This document shows, piece by piece, positions 1 through 5,613 of a stretch of 7,238 bases of DNA. Made by a program: the position numbers and the translations under genes. The stretch spans positions 1 through 7,238 of the forward strand of contig JAEXJH010000420.1 in assembly GCA_023445955.1 (NCBI GenBank), given 5' to 3'. This stretch comes from Pseudomonadota bacterium. GTDB taxonomy: Bacteria > Pseudomonadota > Alphaproteobacteria > Caulobacterales > Caulobacteraceae. Below the pieces are notes generated by a model. That model saw nothing but the letters and a program-made list of their open reading frames with translations. It had not been told where the DNA came from and did not search any database. How positions within the stretch are numbered: position 1 is the first letter of the stretch; each line of letters starts with the position of its first letter.

Positions 1-1
1 C

Positions 2-388
2 CTCAAGCACAACAAGGTGCTGCACGAGCGCAACGTCATCCTGACCGTCCGCACCACCGAGACGCCGCGCGTGCGCGAAGAGGACCGGGTGACGATCGAG
101 AAGGTCAACGACGACTTCAAGAAGGTCATCGTCAACTACGGCTTCATGGAAAGCCCGAACATCCCCAAGGCGCTGGCGGTCTGCCGCAAGCAGGGGCTGA
201 AGTTCGACATCATGGCCACCAGCTTCTTCTTAGGGAGACGCTCGATCGTGCCGTCGGTCAACAGCGGCATGCCGCTGTGGCAGGACCGCCTGTTCATCTA
301 CCTGATGAAGAACGCCGCCAATCCGACGGACTTCTTCAAGATCCCGCCCGGCCGCGTGGTCGAACTCGGCGCCCAGGTGACGGTCTAG
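2..388 (+). CDS. kup: Kup-family potassium transporter, C-terminal part (5' truncated by window)
   Basis: This is the last 128 residues of a Kup (KUP/HAK/KT) K+/H+ symporter of the inner membrane; the N-terminal transmembrane part lies before the window. The frame is open from base 2 and starts with [16 protein letters not shown], the typical Kup stretch just after the membrane domain. Near the end are a [15 protein letters not shown] segment, [15 protein letters not shown] and the closing [17 protein letters not shown], all characteristic of the cytoplasmic C-terminal domain of the family. The reading frame ends with TAG in the place expected for a full-length Kup, so the 3' end looks intact. 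The next gene starts 3 nt after the stop, which suggests co-transcription. The family and frame are clear; only the length of the missing N-terminus is unknown. Confidence 0.95.
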   Translation, partial: LKHNKVLHERNVILTVRTTETPRVREEDRVTIEKVNDDFKKVIVNYGFMESPNIPKALAVCRKQGLKFDIMATSFFLGRRSIVPSVNSGMPLWQDRLFIYLMKNAANPTDFFKIPPGRVVELGAQVTV

Positions 389-391
389 AGC

Positions 392-754
392 ATGGAAACG
401 ACGCTGCGCGTTTTGGGCGACGGTCTATCGATCGCCGCCCTGGCCATCATCGCCGCCACCGCACAGGGCGCGTGGAAGCGCATCCCCAAGGGCGCGCTCG
501 TGCCCATGCTGTGGGGCCGCGACGGCAAGCCGACCGTCAACGCGCCCAAGGGCGTGGGCCTGCTCAGCATCCCGATCCTGTCGATCCTTGTCCTGCTGTC
601 GTTCACCGCCACCCAGGCGACGTTCACCGACGATCCGATGCAGGCGATGATCATCTTCCTGGTCCGCGCCACGCTCGCCGCCAGCCTGGCGCTGTCGCAG
701 CTTTTCCACCTGCGCTTCGTCATCAGGACGTTGCAGGAAGAGGGCCACCTCTAG
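392..754 (+). CDS. Small three-helix membrane protein, unknown function
   Basis: A 120-residue hydrophobic protein. Likely membrane segments are residues 6-27, 54-78 and 83-110. Between the first two is a short polar loop (residues 36-51, LVPMLWGRDGKPTVNA) that resembles the P-x-x-W-x-x-DGKP loop seen in DUF1648-type membrane proteins; this similarity is by eye and weak. I recognise no catalytic residues. The ATG lies 3 nt after the kup stop with no clear Shine-Dalgarno sequence, so it is probably translated by coupling to kup. It is followed by an 85-nt gap before argG. Codon use matches its neighbours. A role linked to Kup or ion homeostasis is only a guess from position. Confidence 0.8.
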   Translation: METTLRVLGDGLSIAALAIIAATAQGAWKRIPKGALVPMLWGRDGKPTVNAPKGVGLLSIPILSILVLLSFTATQATFTDDPMQAMIIFLVRATLAASLALSQLFHLRFVIRTLQEEGHL

Positions 755-783
755 GGGGCAGCTTTAAACTTCTTGACCAGCGC

Positions 784-832
784 GTCCTTTCGCCGTTGAA
801 GGCGCGCGACTCTGTGTTTTCTCCGAAAGGAC
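784..832 (+). promoter_or_regulatory. argG leader hairpin that pairs the ribosome-binding site
   Basis: GTCCTTTCG at 784-792 is the exact reverse complement of CGAAAGGAC at 824-832, giving 9 perfect base pairs around a 31-nt loop. The right arm contains the argG Shine-Dalgarno (GAAAGGA, 825-831; 8 nt before the ATG at 840), so in an mRNA that includes the whole leader the ribosome-binding site could be hidden. The loop also holds a GACTC (GANTC) site at 808-812. The pairing is visible in the sequence; a regulatory role is inference and requires transcription to begin upstream of 784. Confidence 0.45.
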
Positions 833-839
833 CCCGCCC

Positions 840-2066
840 ATGGCCGACAAGTCCGTGAAAAAGGTCGTGCTCGCCTATTCGGGCGGTCTCGACACCTCGA
901 TCATCCTGAAGTGGCTGCAGACCGAATACGGCGCTGAAGTCATCACCTTCACGGCCGACCTGGGCCAGGGCGAAGAGATCGAACCGGCGCGCGCCAAGGC
1001 GCTGGCCGCCGGCGTCAAGCCCGAGAACATCTTCATCGAGGACGTCCGCGAAGAGTTCGTGCGCGACTTCGTGTTCCCGATGTTCCGCGCCAACACCGTG
1101 TACGAAGGCCAGTATCTGCTGGGCACCTCGATCGCGCGTCCGCTGATCGCCAAGAAGCAGATCGAGATCGCCCGCAAGATGGGCGCCGACGCCGTCAGCC
1201 ACGGCGCGACCGGCAAGGGCAACGACCAGGTCCGCTTCGAGCTCGGCTACTATGGCCTCGAGCCCGACATCACCGTGATCGCCCCCTGGCGCGAATGGGA
1301 CTTCAAGTCCCGCGAAGCCCTGCTGGACTTCGCCGAGAAGCACCAGATCCAGATCACCAAGGACAAGCGCGGCGAGGCCCCGTTCAGCGTCGACGCCAAC
1401 CTGCTGCACTCCTCGTCGGAAGGTAAGGTCCTGGAAGACCCGGCGGTCGAGGCCCCCGAGTTCGTCCACATGCGCACGATCGCGCCGGAAGACGCGCCCG
1501 ACAGCCCGACCGTCATCACGATCGACTTCGAGAAGGGCGACCCGGTCGCCATCGACGGCGTCGCCATGTCGCCCGCGACCCTGCTGACCAAGCTGAACGA
1601 GCTGGGTCGCGACAACGGCATCGGTCGCCTGGACCTGGTCGAGAACCGCTTCGTCGGCATGAAGTCGCGCGGCGTCTACGAGACCCCGGGCGGCACCATC
1701 CTGCTGGCCGCCCACCGCGGCATCGAGAGCATCACGCTGGACCGCGGCGCGATGCACCTGAAGGACGAGCTGATGCCGAAGTACGCCACGCTGGTGTACA
1801 ACGGCTTCTGGTTCACGCCCGAGCGCGAGATGCTGCAGGCCGCCATCGACTACAGCCAGCAGAAGGTCTCGGGCCAGGTCCGCGTGAAGCTCTACAAGGG
1901 CAATGTCACGGTCATCGGCCGCAGCAGCCCCTACTCGCTGTACGACCAGGATCTGGTCACCTTCGAGGAAGGCAAGGTCGCCTACGACCACCGCGACGCC
2001 GGCGGCTTCATCAAGCTGAACGCCCTGCGCCTGCGCGTGCTGGCCAAGCGCGACAAGCGCGGCTAG
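840..2066 (+). CDS. argG: Argininosuccinate synthase
   Basis: ArgG joins citrulline and aspartate, using ATP (released as AMP and PPi), to make argininosuccinate, the penultimate step of arginine biosynthesis in the cytoplasm. The 408-residue length is normal for the family. The N-terminal PP-loop SGGLDTS is at residues 14-20 and binds the ATP phosphates. Other family landmarks follow in order: ADLGQ, the [20 protein letters not shown] stretch, [15 protein letters not shown] (citrulline and aspartate contacts), APWREW, and the C-terminal synthetase region with [10 protein letters not shown]. The start is supported by GAAAGGA (825-831) 8 nt upstream and by the usual short N-terminus before the first beta-strand. 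The next gene begins 5 nt after the stop. The leader hairpin described separately may control translation. The long reading frame opposite argG is a GC-bias shadow. Confidence 0.99.
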   Translation: MADKSVKKVVLAYSGGLDTSIILKWLQTEYGAEVITFTADLGQGEEIEPARAKALAAGVKPENIFIEDVREEFVRDFVFPMFRANTVYEGQYLLGTSIARPLIAKKQIEIARKMGADAVSHGATGKGNDQVRFELGYYGLEPDITVIAPWREWDFKSREALLDFAEKHQIQITKDKRGEAPFSVDANLLHSSSEGKVLEDPAVEAPEFVHMRTIAPEDAPDSPTVITIDFEKGDPVAIDGVAMSPATLLTKLNELGRDNGIGRLDLVENRFVGMKSRGVYETPGGTILLAAHRGIESITLDRGAMHLKDELMPKYATLVYNGFWFTPEREMLQAAIDYSQQKVSGQVRVKLYKGNVTVIGRSSPYSLYDQDLVTFEEGKVAYDHRDAGGFIKLNALRLRVLAKRDKRG

Positions 2067-2071
2067 CGACC

Positions 2072-2806
2072 ATGACGGCGACCCGTTTCGCCGTCTCAAT
2101 ACCGGCGGCCGCGATAGGGATTATCGCGGCCTGCCTGTCGATCGTCGGACACGAGACGATCGGTCATGGCGGCGCCTGCCTTGCGGCGGGCGGCCATGTC
2201 ACCCTCCTGAACATCGTCGACTTCCACTGCGCGATCGCCCGCCCGTGGATCGACCTGGCCGGTCCGGCCGGCAATCTGGCGCTGGCGCTGGTCGGCGCCC
2301 TGCTGGCCCGCCCCGCCCTGCCGTCGGGCGCCAGGCTGCTGGGCCTGATCCTGTTCGCCATCAACGCCTTCTGGATCGCCGGCTATCTGGTCTATGCCGG
2401 CGTGCTGAACGCCGGCGACTGGGCCTATCCGGCGCAGGCCTTCATGGCGCGCGAGGCGCCCTGGCGACCGATCGCCATTATCGTAGGAGCCGCGCTCTAC
2501 GTCCTGATCATGCGCCGCATCGCCGCCTGGACGCCCCTAGCGGCCGCTGACGTGCTGCGCACGGCCTATGTCGCCGCGTCGGTCGCCACAGTGCTGGCCG
2601 CCGCGCTCTACGCCCCGGCGCGGGGGCACGTCGTCCAGCAGGCTTTCCTTGAGATGGGGGCAGCCTCGCTGGGCCTGTGGTTCGCCGTCCGCCGGGCGCG
2701 CGGCGCGGGCGATTGGACGCCGCCGACCTCGCCGGTCTGGGCGGGGATGGCGCTGGTCCTGTTCGTCGCCCTCGCCGCGATCCAGGGACCCGGCCTGCCG
2801 CGCTGA
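2072..2806 (+). CDS. Polytopic membrane protein with zinc-protease-like motifs (M50-like)
   Basis: A 244-residue protein with about six hydrophobic segments (roughly 7-25, 66-80, 86-110, 132-147, 160-180, 221-237). The first helix ends in GHETIGHGG (residues 26-34), and AGPAGNL follows at 63-69. A metal-binding HExxH close to an AGPxxN motif is the arrangement of site-2 (M50) intramembrane metalloproteases, so a distant M50-like fold is plausible. However, the motif reads H27-E28-T-I-G-H32, one residue longer than HExxH; HEXXGH is known as the zinc motif of dipeptidyl peptidase III. D116 in NAGDW could be a third metal ligand, which is inference. The ATG lies 5 nt after argG's stop with no strong ribosome-binding site, suggesting coupling. 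An inactive or non-protease membrane protein cannot be excluded. It ends 3 nt from the convergent gene on the other strand, with no hairpin between. Confidence 0.82.
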   Translation: MTATRFAVSIPAAAIGIIAACLSIVGHETIGHGGACLAAGGHVTLLNIVDFHCAIARPWIDLAGPAGNLALALVGALLARPALPSGARLLGLILFAINAFWIAGYLVYAGVLNAGDWAYPAQAFMAREAPWRPIAIIVGAALYVLIMRRIAAWTPLAAADVLRTAYVAASVATVLAAALYAPARGHVVQQAFLEMGAASLGLWFAVRRARGAGDWTPPTSPVWAGMALVLFVALAAIQGPGLPR

Positions 2807-2809
2807 GCC

Positions 2810-3349
2810 CTATTCGTCGTGCGCGGCGTGCTGCGCCAGCTCGGCGCAGTAGCGGCTAAAATGCTCGGCCAAAGCCTTGCCGGGACCGGGAAAGGTGGTG
2901 ACCTGGCCGGCATATTCCACCGACACCGTCGGGGTCGTGGCCAGCGAACTCAGATAGCCCTTGGGCAAGTCGCCTCGGCCTTCCACGAACTTGGGGCCGC
3001 CGACGTCATAGATGCTGGAGCGCACCCGCAAGACCGTATCGGCCGTGCGCACGCGCAGCTGCGGCGTGTTGGGCTGAGGCGCGTAGAACCGCGCCTGGAC
3101 GCCGCCCGAGGTCAGGCCCGAGCAGGTCAGCACCAGGCCCAGGCCCGCGCCGTCGGGCTTCAGCGGTCCGGCCACCGACAGCGAACCGGTCAGCCCATGC
3201 GCGACGTTCCACTGATAGGTCTCGCCCTGGTGGACGAAGGTCTTGGCCGGCGGCGCGCGGTCCAAAGTCTTGGCCAGGGCGTCGATCGCCGTGACGGCGC
3301 CGGCGGCGGCCACCAGGACGACGACAGTGCGAAGGATCGATGGCGGCAT
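2810..3349 (-). CDS. Secreted or membrane-anchored protein of unknown function
   Basis: A 179-residue protein with a hydrophobic N-terminus (residues 5-24, after the basic R7) that looks like a signal peptide or signal anchor; there is no lipobox cysteine. The rest is soluble and mixed alpha/beta in character, with two cysteines (C76 and C168) that could form a disulphide in the periplasm. The C-terminus (TFPGPGKALAEHFSRYCAELA) is probably helical. I do not recognise the family. The ATG at 3349 is preferred over one 33 nt upstream because GGGAGA lies 6 nt before it (plus-strand 3356-3361) and because the signal peptide then begins correctly. It lies 56 nt downstream of the KTSC gene on the same strand and may be its operon partner. 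Its stop is 3 nt from the stop of the convergent membrane-protein gene. Confidence 0.8.
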   Translation of the reverse strand: MPPSILRTVVVLVAAAGAVTAIDALAKTLDRAPPAKTFVHQGETYQWNVAHGLTGSLSVAGPLKPDGAGLGLVLTCSGLTSGGVQARFYAPQPNTPQLRVRTADTVLRVRSSIYDVGGPKFVEGRGDLPKGYLSSLATTPTVSVEYAGQVTTFPGPGKALAEHFSRYCAELAQHAAHDE

Positions 3350-3356
3350 GCGGTGT

Positions 3357-3371
3357 CTCCCAAGTCGGGAG
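3357..3371 (-). promoter_or_regulatory. Short hairpin overlapping the ribosome-binding site of the secreted-protein gene
   Basis: Read on the minus strand, CTCCC (3371-3367) and GGGAG (3361-3357) are complementary around a 5-nt loop. The second arm is the Shine-Dalgarno of the gene starting at 3349. The stem is only 5 bp, so the effect on translation is uncertain. Confidence 0.25.
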
Positions 3372-3405
3372 GACGCTAGCAAACCTCAACCGAAGGGCGC
3401 AATCG

Positions 3406-3606
3406 TCAGACGCGGTTGTATGGGTACCGATCGCGGATGATCCGTTGGAAGAACCGGCCTTTCGACGGCGCGCGCAGGAAGGCCTGGCTGACCCGTTCGG
3501 GGACCCCGACATAGACGTACTCGTCGCCGTCGTGGAACGTGACGAAGAGCTTTCCGTGTTCGGGGGTGTAGTCGATTTCGGCGATCGCCGTGGAGTCCAC
3601 ACGCAT
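3406..3606 (-). CDS. KTSC-domain protein
   Basis: A 66-residue single-domain protein. IAEIDYTPEHGKLFVTFHDG at residues 8-27, the central Y30-V-Y32, VPERVSQAFLRAPSKGRFF and the C-terminal IRDRYPY match the KTSC domain, named from the C-terminus of some lysyl-tRNA synthetases and known for a conserved YxY. Its molecular function is not established; it is small, soluble and lacks a signal peptide. The start at 3606 is set by GGAGG on the minus strand (plus 3616-3620) 9 nt upstream and by the domain beginning immediately after; the frame stays open further upstream but that stretch has no domain character. A GANTC site (3593-3597) lies in codons 4-5. It is divergent from the MAPEG gene and precedes the secreted-protein gene. 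Confidence 0.9.
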   Translation of the reverse strand: MRVDSTAIAEIDYTPEHGKLFVTFHDGDEYVYVGVPERVSQAFLRAPSKGRFFQRIIRDRYPYNRV

Positions 3607-3788
3607 GGCTTCAAGCCTCCGCGAATGAGGATCGTCAGCCCTAGGAGCGAACGAGACGCCGGGCGGTTCCCACCCTGCAAGGCGTCGCCGCCGATCTAGG
3701 CCTCTAGAGGCGCCGTGCACATTCCGCACGAATACGACTAGGGTCGCCCCGTAGCGGCCGTCGAAGCCGCCCGGAGGGAACCACAAAA
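3607..3788. promoter_or_regulatory. Divergent intergenic control region
   Basis: These 182 bases separate the KTSC gene (minus) from the MAPEG gene (plus), so promoters for both should lie here. I could not find a convincing -35/-10 pair by eye. It contains the MAPEG Shine-Dalgarno GGAGGGA (3773-3779), the minus-strand KTSC Shine-Dalgarno (3616-3620), a 12-bp perfect palindrome (3700-3711), a GTGCAC (3715-3720), and four CTAG tetramers at 3641, 3696, 3704 and 3738. Confidence 0.6.
3700..3711. repeat. 12-bp perfect palindrome, candidate operator
   Basis: GCCTCTAGAGGC is identical on both strands. It sits near the middle of the divergent region, where a dimeric regulator could act on both genes. 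No second copy was seen in the window, and the binding protein is unknown. Confidence 0.4.
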
Positions 3789-4196
3789 ATGCATCAGTCC
3801 CACGCGCTCGTGGCCATCGTCACCCTGGTCTCGCTGCTGGTCTATGTCTGGATGATCCTGCGCATTCCAGGCGCGCGCCGGCGTTCGGGCATCGACGCCC
3901 CGGCGATGAGCGGCCATCCGGAGCTGGAGCGCCATCTGCGCGTCCAGGCCAACACGGTCGAATGGCTGGTCATCTACCTGCCGTCGCTGTGGCTGTTCGC
4001 CATCTACTGGAACGACCTCGTGGCCGCCGCCCTGGGCGTCGTCTGGATCCTGGGCCGCATCATCTACGCCCTGGGCTACGCGGCCGATCCCAAGAAGCGC
4101 GAGGTCGGGTTCATCATCCAGGCGCTGGCCACGGCGATCCTGTGCTTCGGCGCCCTGGGCCGCGCCATCTATGTGTTCATCGTCATCGGCAACTAG
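3789..4196 (+). CDS. MAPEG-family membrane protein
   Basis: A 135-residue inner-membrane protein with four predicted helices (about 5-25, 57-75, 77-97, 108-131), the size and topology of MAPEG proteins (membrane-associated proteins in eicosanoid and glutathione metabolism). The family signature is visible: RVQANTVE at 51-58 between helices 1 and 2, and GRIIYALGY at 89-97, which in glutathione-using members contributes to the active site. Bacterial members have mostly unknown substrates; glutathione transferase or peroxidase activity is possible but not shown. The start follows GGAGGGA (3773-3779) with a 9-nt spacer. The lysE-type gene follows 33 nt after its stop, with a 12-bp inverted repeat in the gap. 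The MAPEG assignment is confident; the activity is not. Confidence 0.93.
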   Translation: MHQSHALVAIVTLVSLLVYVWMILRIPGARRRSGIDAPAMSGHPELERHLRVQANTVEWLVIYLPSLWLFAIYWNDLVAAALGVVWILGRIIYALGYAADPKKREVGFIIQALATAILCFGALGRAIYVFIVIGN

Positions 4197-4201
4197 CTGC
4201 G

Positions 4202-4233
4202 CCATGGCGCGGGGCGCTATACCCGCGCCATGG
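4202..4233. repeat. 12-bp perfect inverted repeat spanning the lysE-type start codon
   Basis: CCATGGCGCGGG (4202-4213) and CCCGCGCCATGG (4222-4233) are exact reverse complements around the 8-nt loop GCGCTATA. The right arm includes the ATG (4230-4232) of the exporter gene; the left arm begins 6 nt after the MAPEG stop. It could be an operator, a hairpin that hides the start codon in read-through mRNA, or a weak terminator for the MAPEG gene. There is no T-run after it, which argues against a standard intrinsic terminator. Confidence 0.6.
4216..4223 (+). promoter_or_regulatory. Possible -10 element for a leaderless exporter mRNA
   Basis: GCTATACC matches the Caulobacter housekeeping -10 consensus GCTANAWC at 7 of 8 positions. 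Transcription would start around 4229-4231, i.e. at the ATG itself, which fits the absence of a Shine-Dalgarno sequence. No good TTGAC-type -35 is present about 17 bp upstream, so the call is tentative. Confidence 0.35.
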
Positions 4234-4862
4234 ACCATCTGCCCGTCGATCCCGCCCGCTATGGCGCCTTCCTGGTCGCCATGTTCGTCATGGCCATCAC
4301 GCCGGGGCCGGCGAACCTCTTCGCCATCGCCACCGGCATGGAGCGCGGCAAGGGCGCGGCGCTGATCGCCGTGGTGGGCATGAACACCGCCACCCTGGTG
4401 TGGTTCACGGGCTCGGCCTTGGGCCTGGGCGCGCTGATCCTGGCCTTCCCCAAGGCCTTCCACGTTCTGGCCTGGGCGGGCGCGGCCTATCTGGTCTGGC
4501 TGGGCCTGAAGTCGCTGTGGGCCGGGATCAAGAACCTCGAGAGCCACGCCACGGCCACGGTGCGGGCCGGCCGCTCGGCCTTCCTGGACGGCTTCATGGT
4601 CCAGATCGCCAATCCGAAGATCCTGCTGTTCTTCTCGGGCGTGCTGCCACCGTTCCTGGACATCAAGCGGCCGCTGGCCCCGCAGCTGATCATGTTCGCC
4701 TGCGCCACCATCGGCATGGACCTGATCAGCATGTCGTCCTACGGCCTGGGCGGCGCGGCCCTGTCGACCCGGATGAACGAGCCCGGCTTCCGGCGCGGAT
4801 TCGCCATCCTCGTGGGCATCCTTTTGATCACGGCGGCCGTACTTATCTTGTCGAGAGGCTGA
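4230..4862 (+). CDS. LysE/RhtB-family amino-acid exporter
   Basis: A 210-residue inner-membrane protein of the LysE translocator family, which exports amino acids or related small metabolites by proton antiport. The family hallmarks are TPGPANL at residues 24-30 at the end of the first helix, the following GMERGKGAALIAVVGMNTAT stretch, WAGAAYLVWLGLK (82-94), and GFMVQIANPKILLFF (121-135) with the conserved NPK. About six hydrophobic segments fit the usual topology and length. The substrate cannot be read from sequence. There is no Shine-Dalgarno before the ATG at 4230; a -10-like element ends 6 nt upstream and the ATG lies inside an inverted repeat, so either a leaderless transcript or coupled translation from the MAPEG message is possible. 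A GANTC site (4798-4802) lies within the gene. Confidence 0.93.
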   Translation: MDHLPVDPARYGAFLVAMFVMAITPGPANLFAIATGMERGKGAALIAVVGMNTATLVWFTGSALGLGALILAFPKAFHVLAWAGAAYLVWLGLKSLWAGIKNLESHATATVRAGRSAFLDGFMVQIANPKILLFFSGVLPPFLDIKRPLAPQLIMFACATIGMDLISMSSYGLGGAALSTRMNEPGFRRGFAILVGILLITAAVLILSRG

Positions 4863-4960
4863 AAGATTTCCCGGGCGTCGCAAACTTCGCCTTGGCGAAA
4901 CCACAAAGCCTCGCCAGAGTTCATCCTAAGTACCTAGGACTCCGCTTGAAGGAGCAGCTC
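4863..4960 (+). promoter_or_regulatory. Leader between the exporter and lipoprotein genes
   Basis: This 98-nt gap holds a small hairpin, TTCGCC-TT-GGCGAA (4886-4899), a CCTAGG palindrome next to a GACTC (GANTC) site (4938-4942), and the lipoprotein Shine-Dalgarno AAGGAG (4949-4954). The hairpin lacks a T-run, so it is not a standard terminator. I see no clear -35/-10 pair, though a promoter for the lipoprotein is likely here. Confidence 0.4.
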
Positions 4961-5554
4961 ATGTCCATGAAGAAGGTCGCCATCGCCGCGGCGCTGGTCA
5001 TCGCGGCCGGGCTTTCGGCCTGCGCCACCCCGACGCCGTACCAGCCCAAGATGAGCGCCAGCTCGTCGGCCGGCGGCTTCTCCGAGCAGAAGCTGGAGGG
5101 CGATCGCTATCGCATCAGCTTCTCCGGCAACAGCCTGACCTCGCGCGACACGGTCGAGCGCTATCTGCTGTATCGGTCGGCCGAGCTGACCGTGCAGCAG
5201 GGCTATGACTGGTTCGAGACCGCCGACCACCGCACCGACCGCACCTCGCGCTCGTACGTCGAGCCCGATCCGTTCATGCGTCCGGGCTTCGGCTACGGTT
5301 ACCCCTACGGCTACTGGCGCCCGTCCTGGCGCTATTACGGCGGCGGCTACGGCTGGCGCAGCTGGGACCCGTTCTGGGGTGACCCCTTCTTCGCCGACCG
5401 CGCCCAGATCCGCACCGTCGAGCGCTTCGAGGCCGGGGCCGAGATCGTGATGCACAAGGGCCGCAAGCCGGAAGGCGACCCGCGCGCCTACGACGCCCGC
5501 GAGATCATGAGCAACCTGGCCAACTCGATCGTCCGGCCCACGCCGGGCAATTAA
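4961..5554 (+). CDS. Aromatic-rich lipoprotein, unknown function
   Basis: A 197-residue predicted lipoprotein. The N-terminus (MSMKK, then a hydrophobic run) ends in the lipobox L18-S-A-C21, so signal peptidase II would cleave before C21. The +2 residue is Ala, not Asp, which favours sorting to the outer membrane. Residues about 51-105 form a mixed domain with an ERYLLYRSAELTVQQGYDWF segment; then comes a Gly/Tyr/Trp-rich stretch (about 108-145) and a C-terminal part ending in a helix. The architecture resembles the alphaproteobacterial CC0125/CC1285-type lipoprotein family; I offer this from memory with moderate confidence. The start is fixed by AAGGAG 6 nt upstream and by the signal peptide; the frame's long upstream extension across the exporter gene is a shadow. 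A strong terminator follows. Confidence 0.88.
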   Translation: MSMKKVAIAAALVIAAGLSACATPTPYQPKMSASSSAGGFSEQKLEGDRYRISFSGNSLTSRDTVERYLLYRSAELTVQQGYDWFETADHRTDRTSRSYVEPDPFMRPGFGYGYPYGYWRPSWRYYGGGYGWRSWDPFWGDPFFADRAQIRTVERFEAGAEIVMHKGRKPEGDPRAYDAREIMSNLANSIVRPTPGN

Positions 5555-5564
5555 GCCGAAACAA

Positions 5565-5592
5565 AAAAGGGGACCCCAGCGGGTCCCCTTTT
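5565..5592. terminator. Bidirectional intrinsic terminator
   Basis: AAAAGGGGACCC (5565-5576) pairs exactly with GGGTCCCCTTTT (5581-5592) around the 4-nt loop CAGC. On the plus strand it is followed by TTTTCCTTTT, 10 nt after the lipoprotein stop; on the minus strand it is followed by TTTTTTGTTT, about 20 nt after the SDR stop. It can therefore end both convergent genes. Confidence 0.93.
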
Positions 5593-5613
5593 CCTTTTCA
5601 GGTCCGTGGCGTC

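Noticed and set aside
763..769. CtrA-type binding sites (TTAA-N7-TTAA) near argG or the DUF1232 gene
   Set aside because: Only isolated TTAA half-sites are present at 764 and 6443; no second half-site lies at the required spacing.
773..801. TTGACC (773-778) as a -35 element for argG
   Set aside because: No acceptable -10 lies 16-18 bp downstream; the matching stretch reads TTGAAG.
723..2099. A 458-codon open frame opposite argG
   Set aside because: It is antisense to a certain gene, has low-complexity composition rich in Asp, Leu, Val, Gln and Gly, and no domain; GC-rich third positions commonly leave such frames open.
4886..4899. TTCGCC-TT-GGCGAA as a terminator for the exporter gene
   Set aside because: The stem is short, the loop is only 2 nt unless a pair opens, and no T-run follows.
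3738..4904. A 388-codon minus-strand open frame across the MAPEG and LysE-type genes
   Set aside because: It is antisense to two recognisable membrane proteins and rich in Gln, Asp, Gly and Arg, as expected from reading GC-rich genes backwards.
3962..4960. Upstream extension of the lipoprotein frame through the exporter gene
   Set aside because: The extension overlaps the LysE-type gene, is low complexity, and would destroy the signal peptide and lipobox that begin at 4961 after a good ribosome-binding site.
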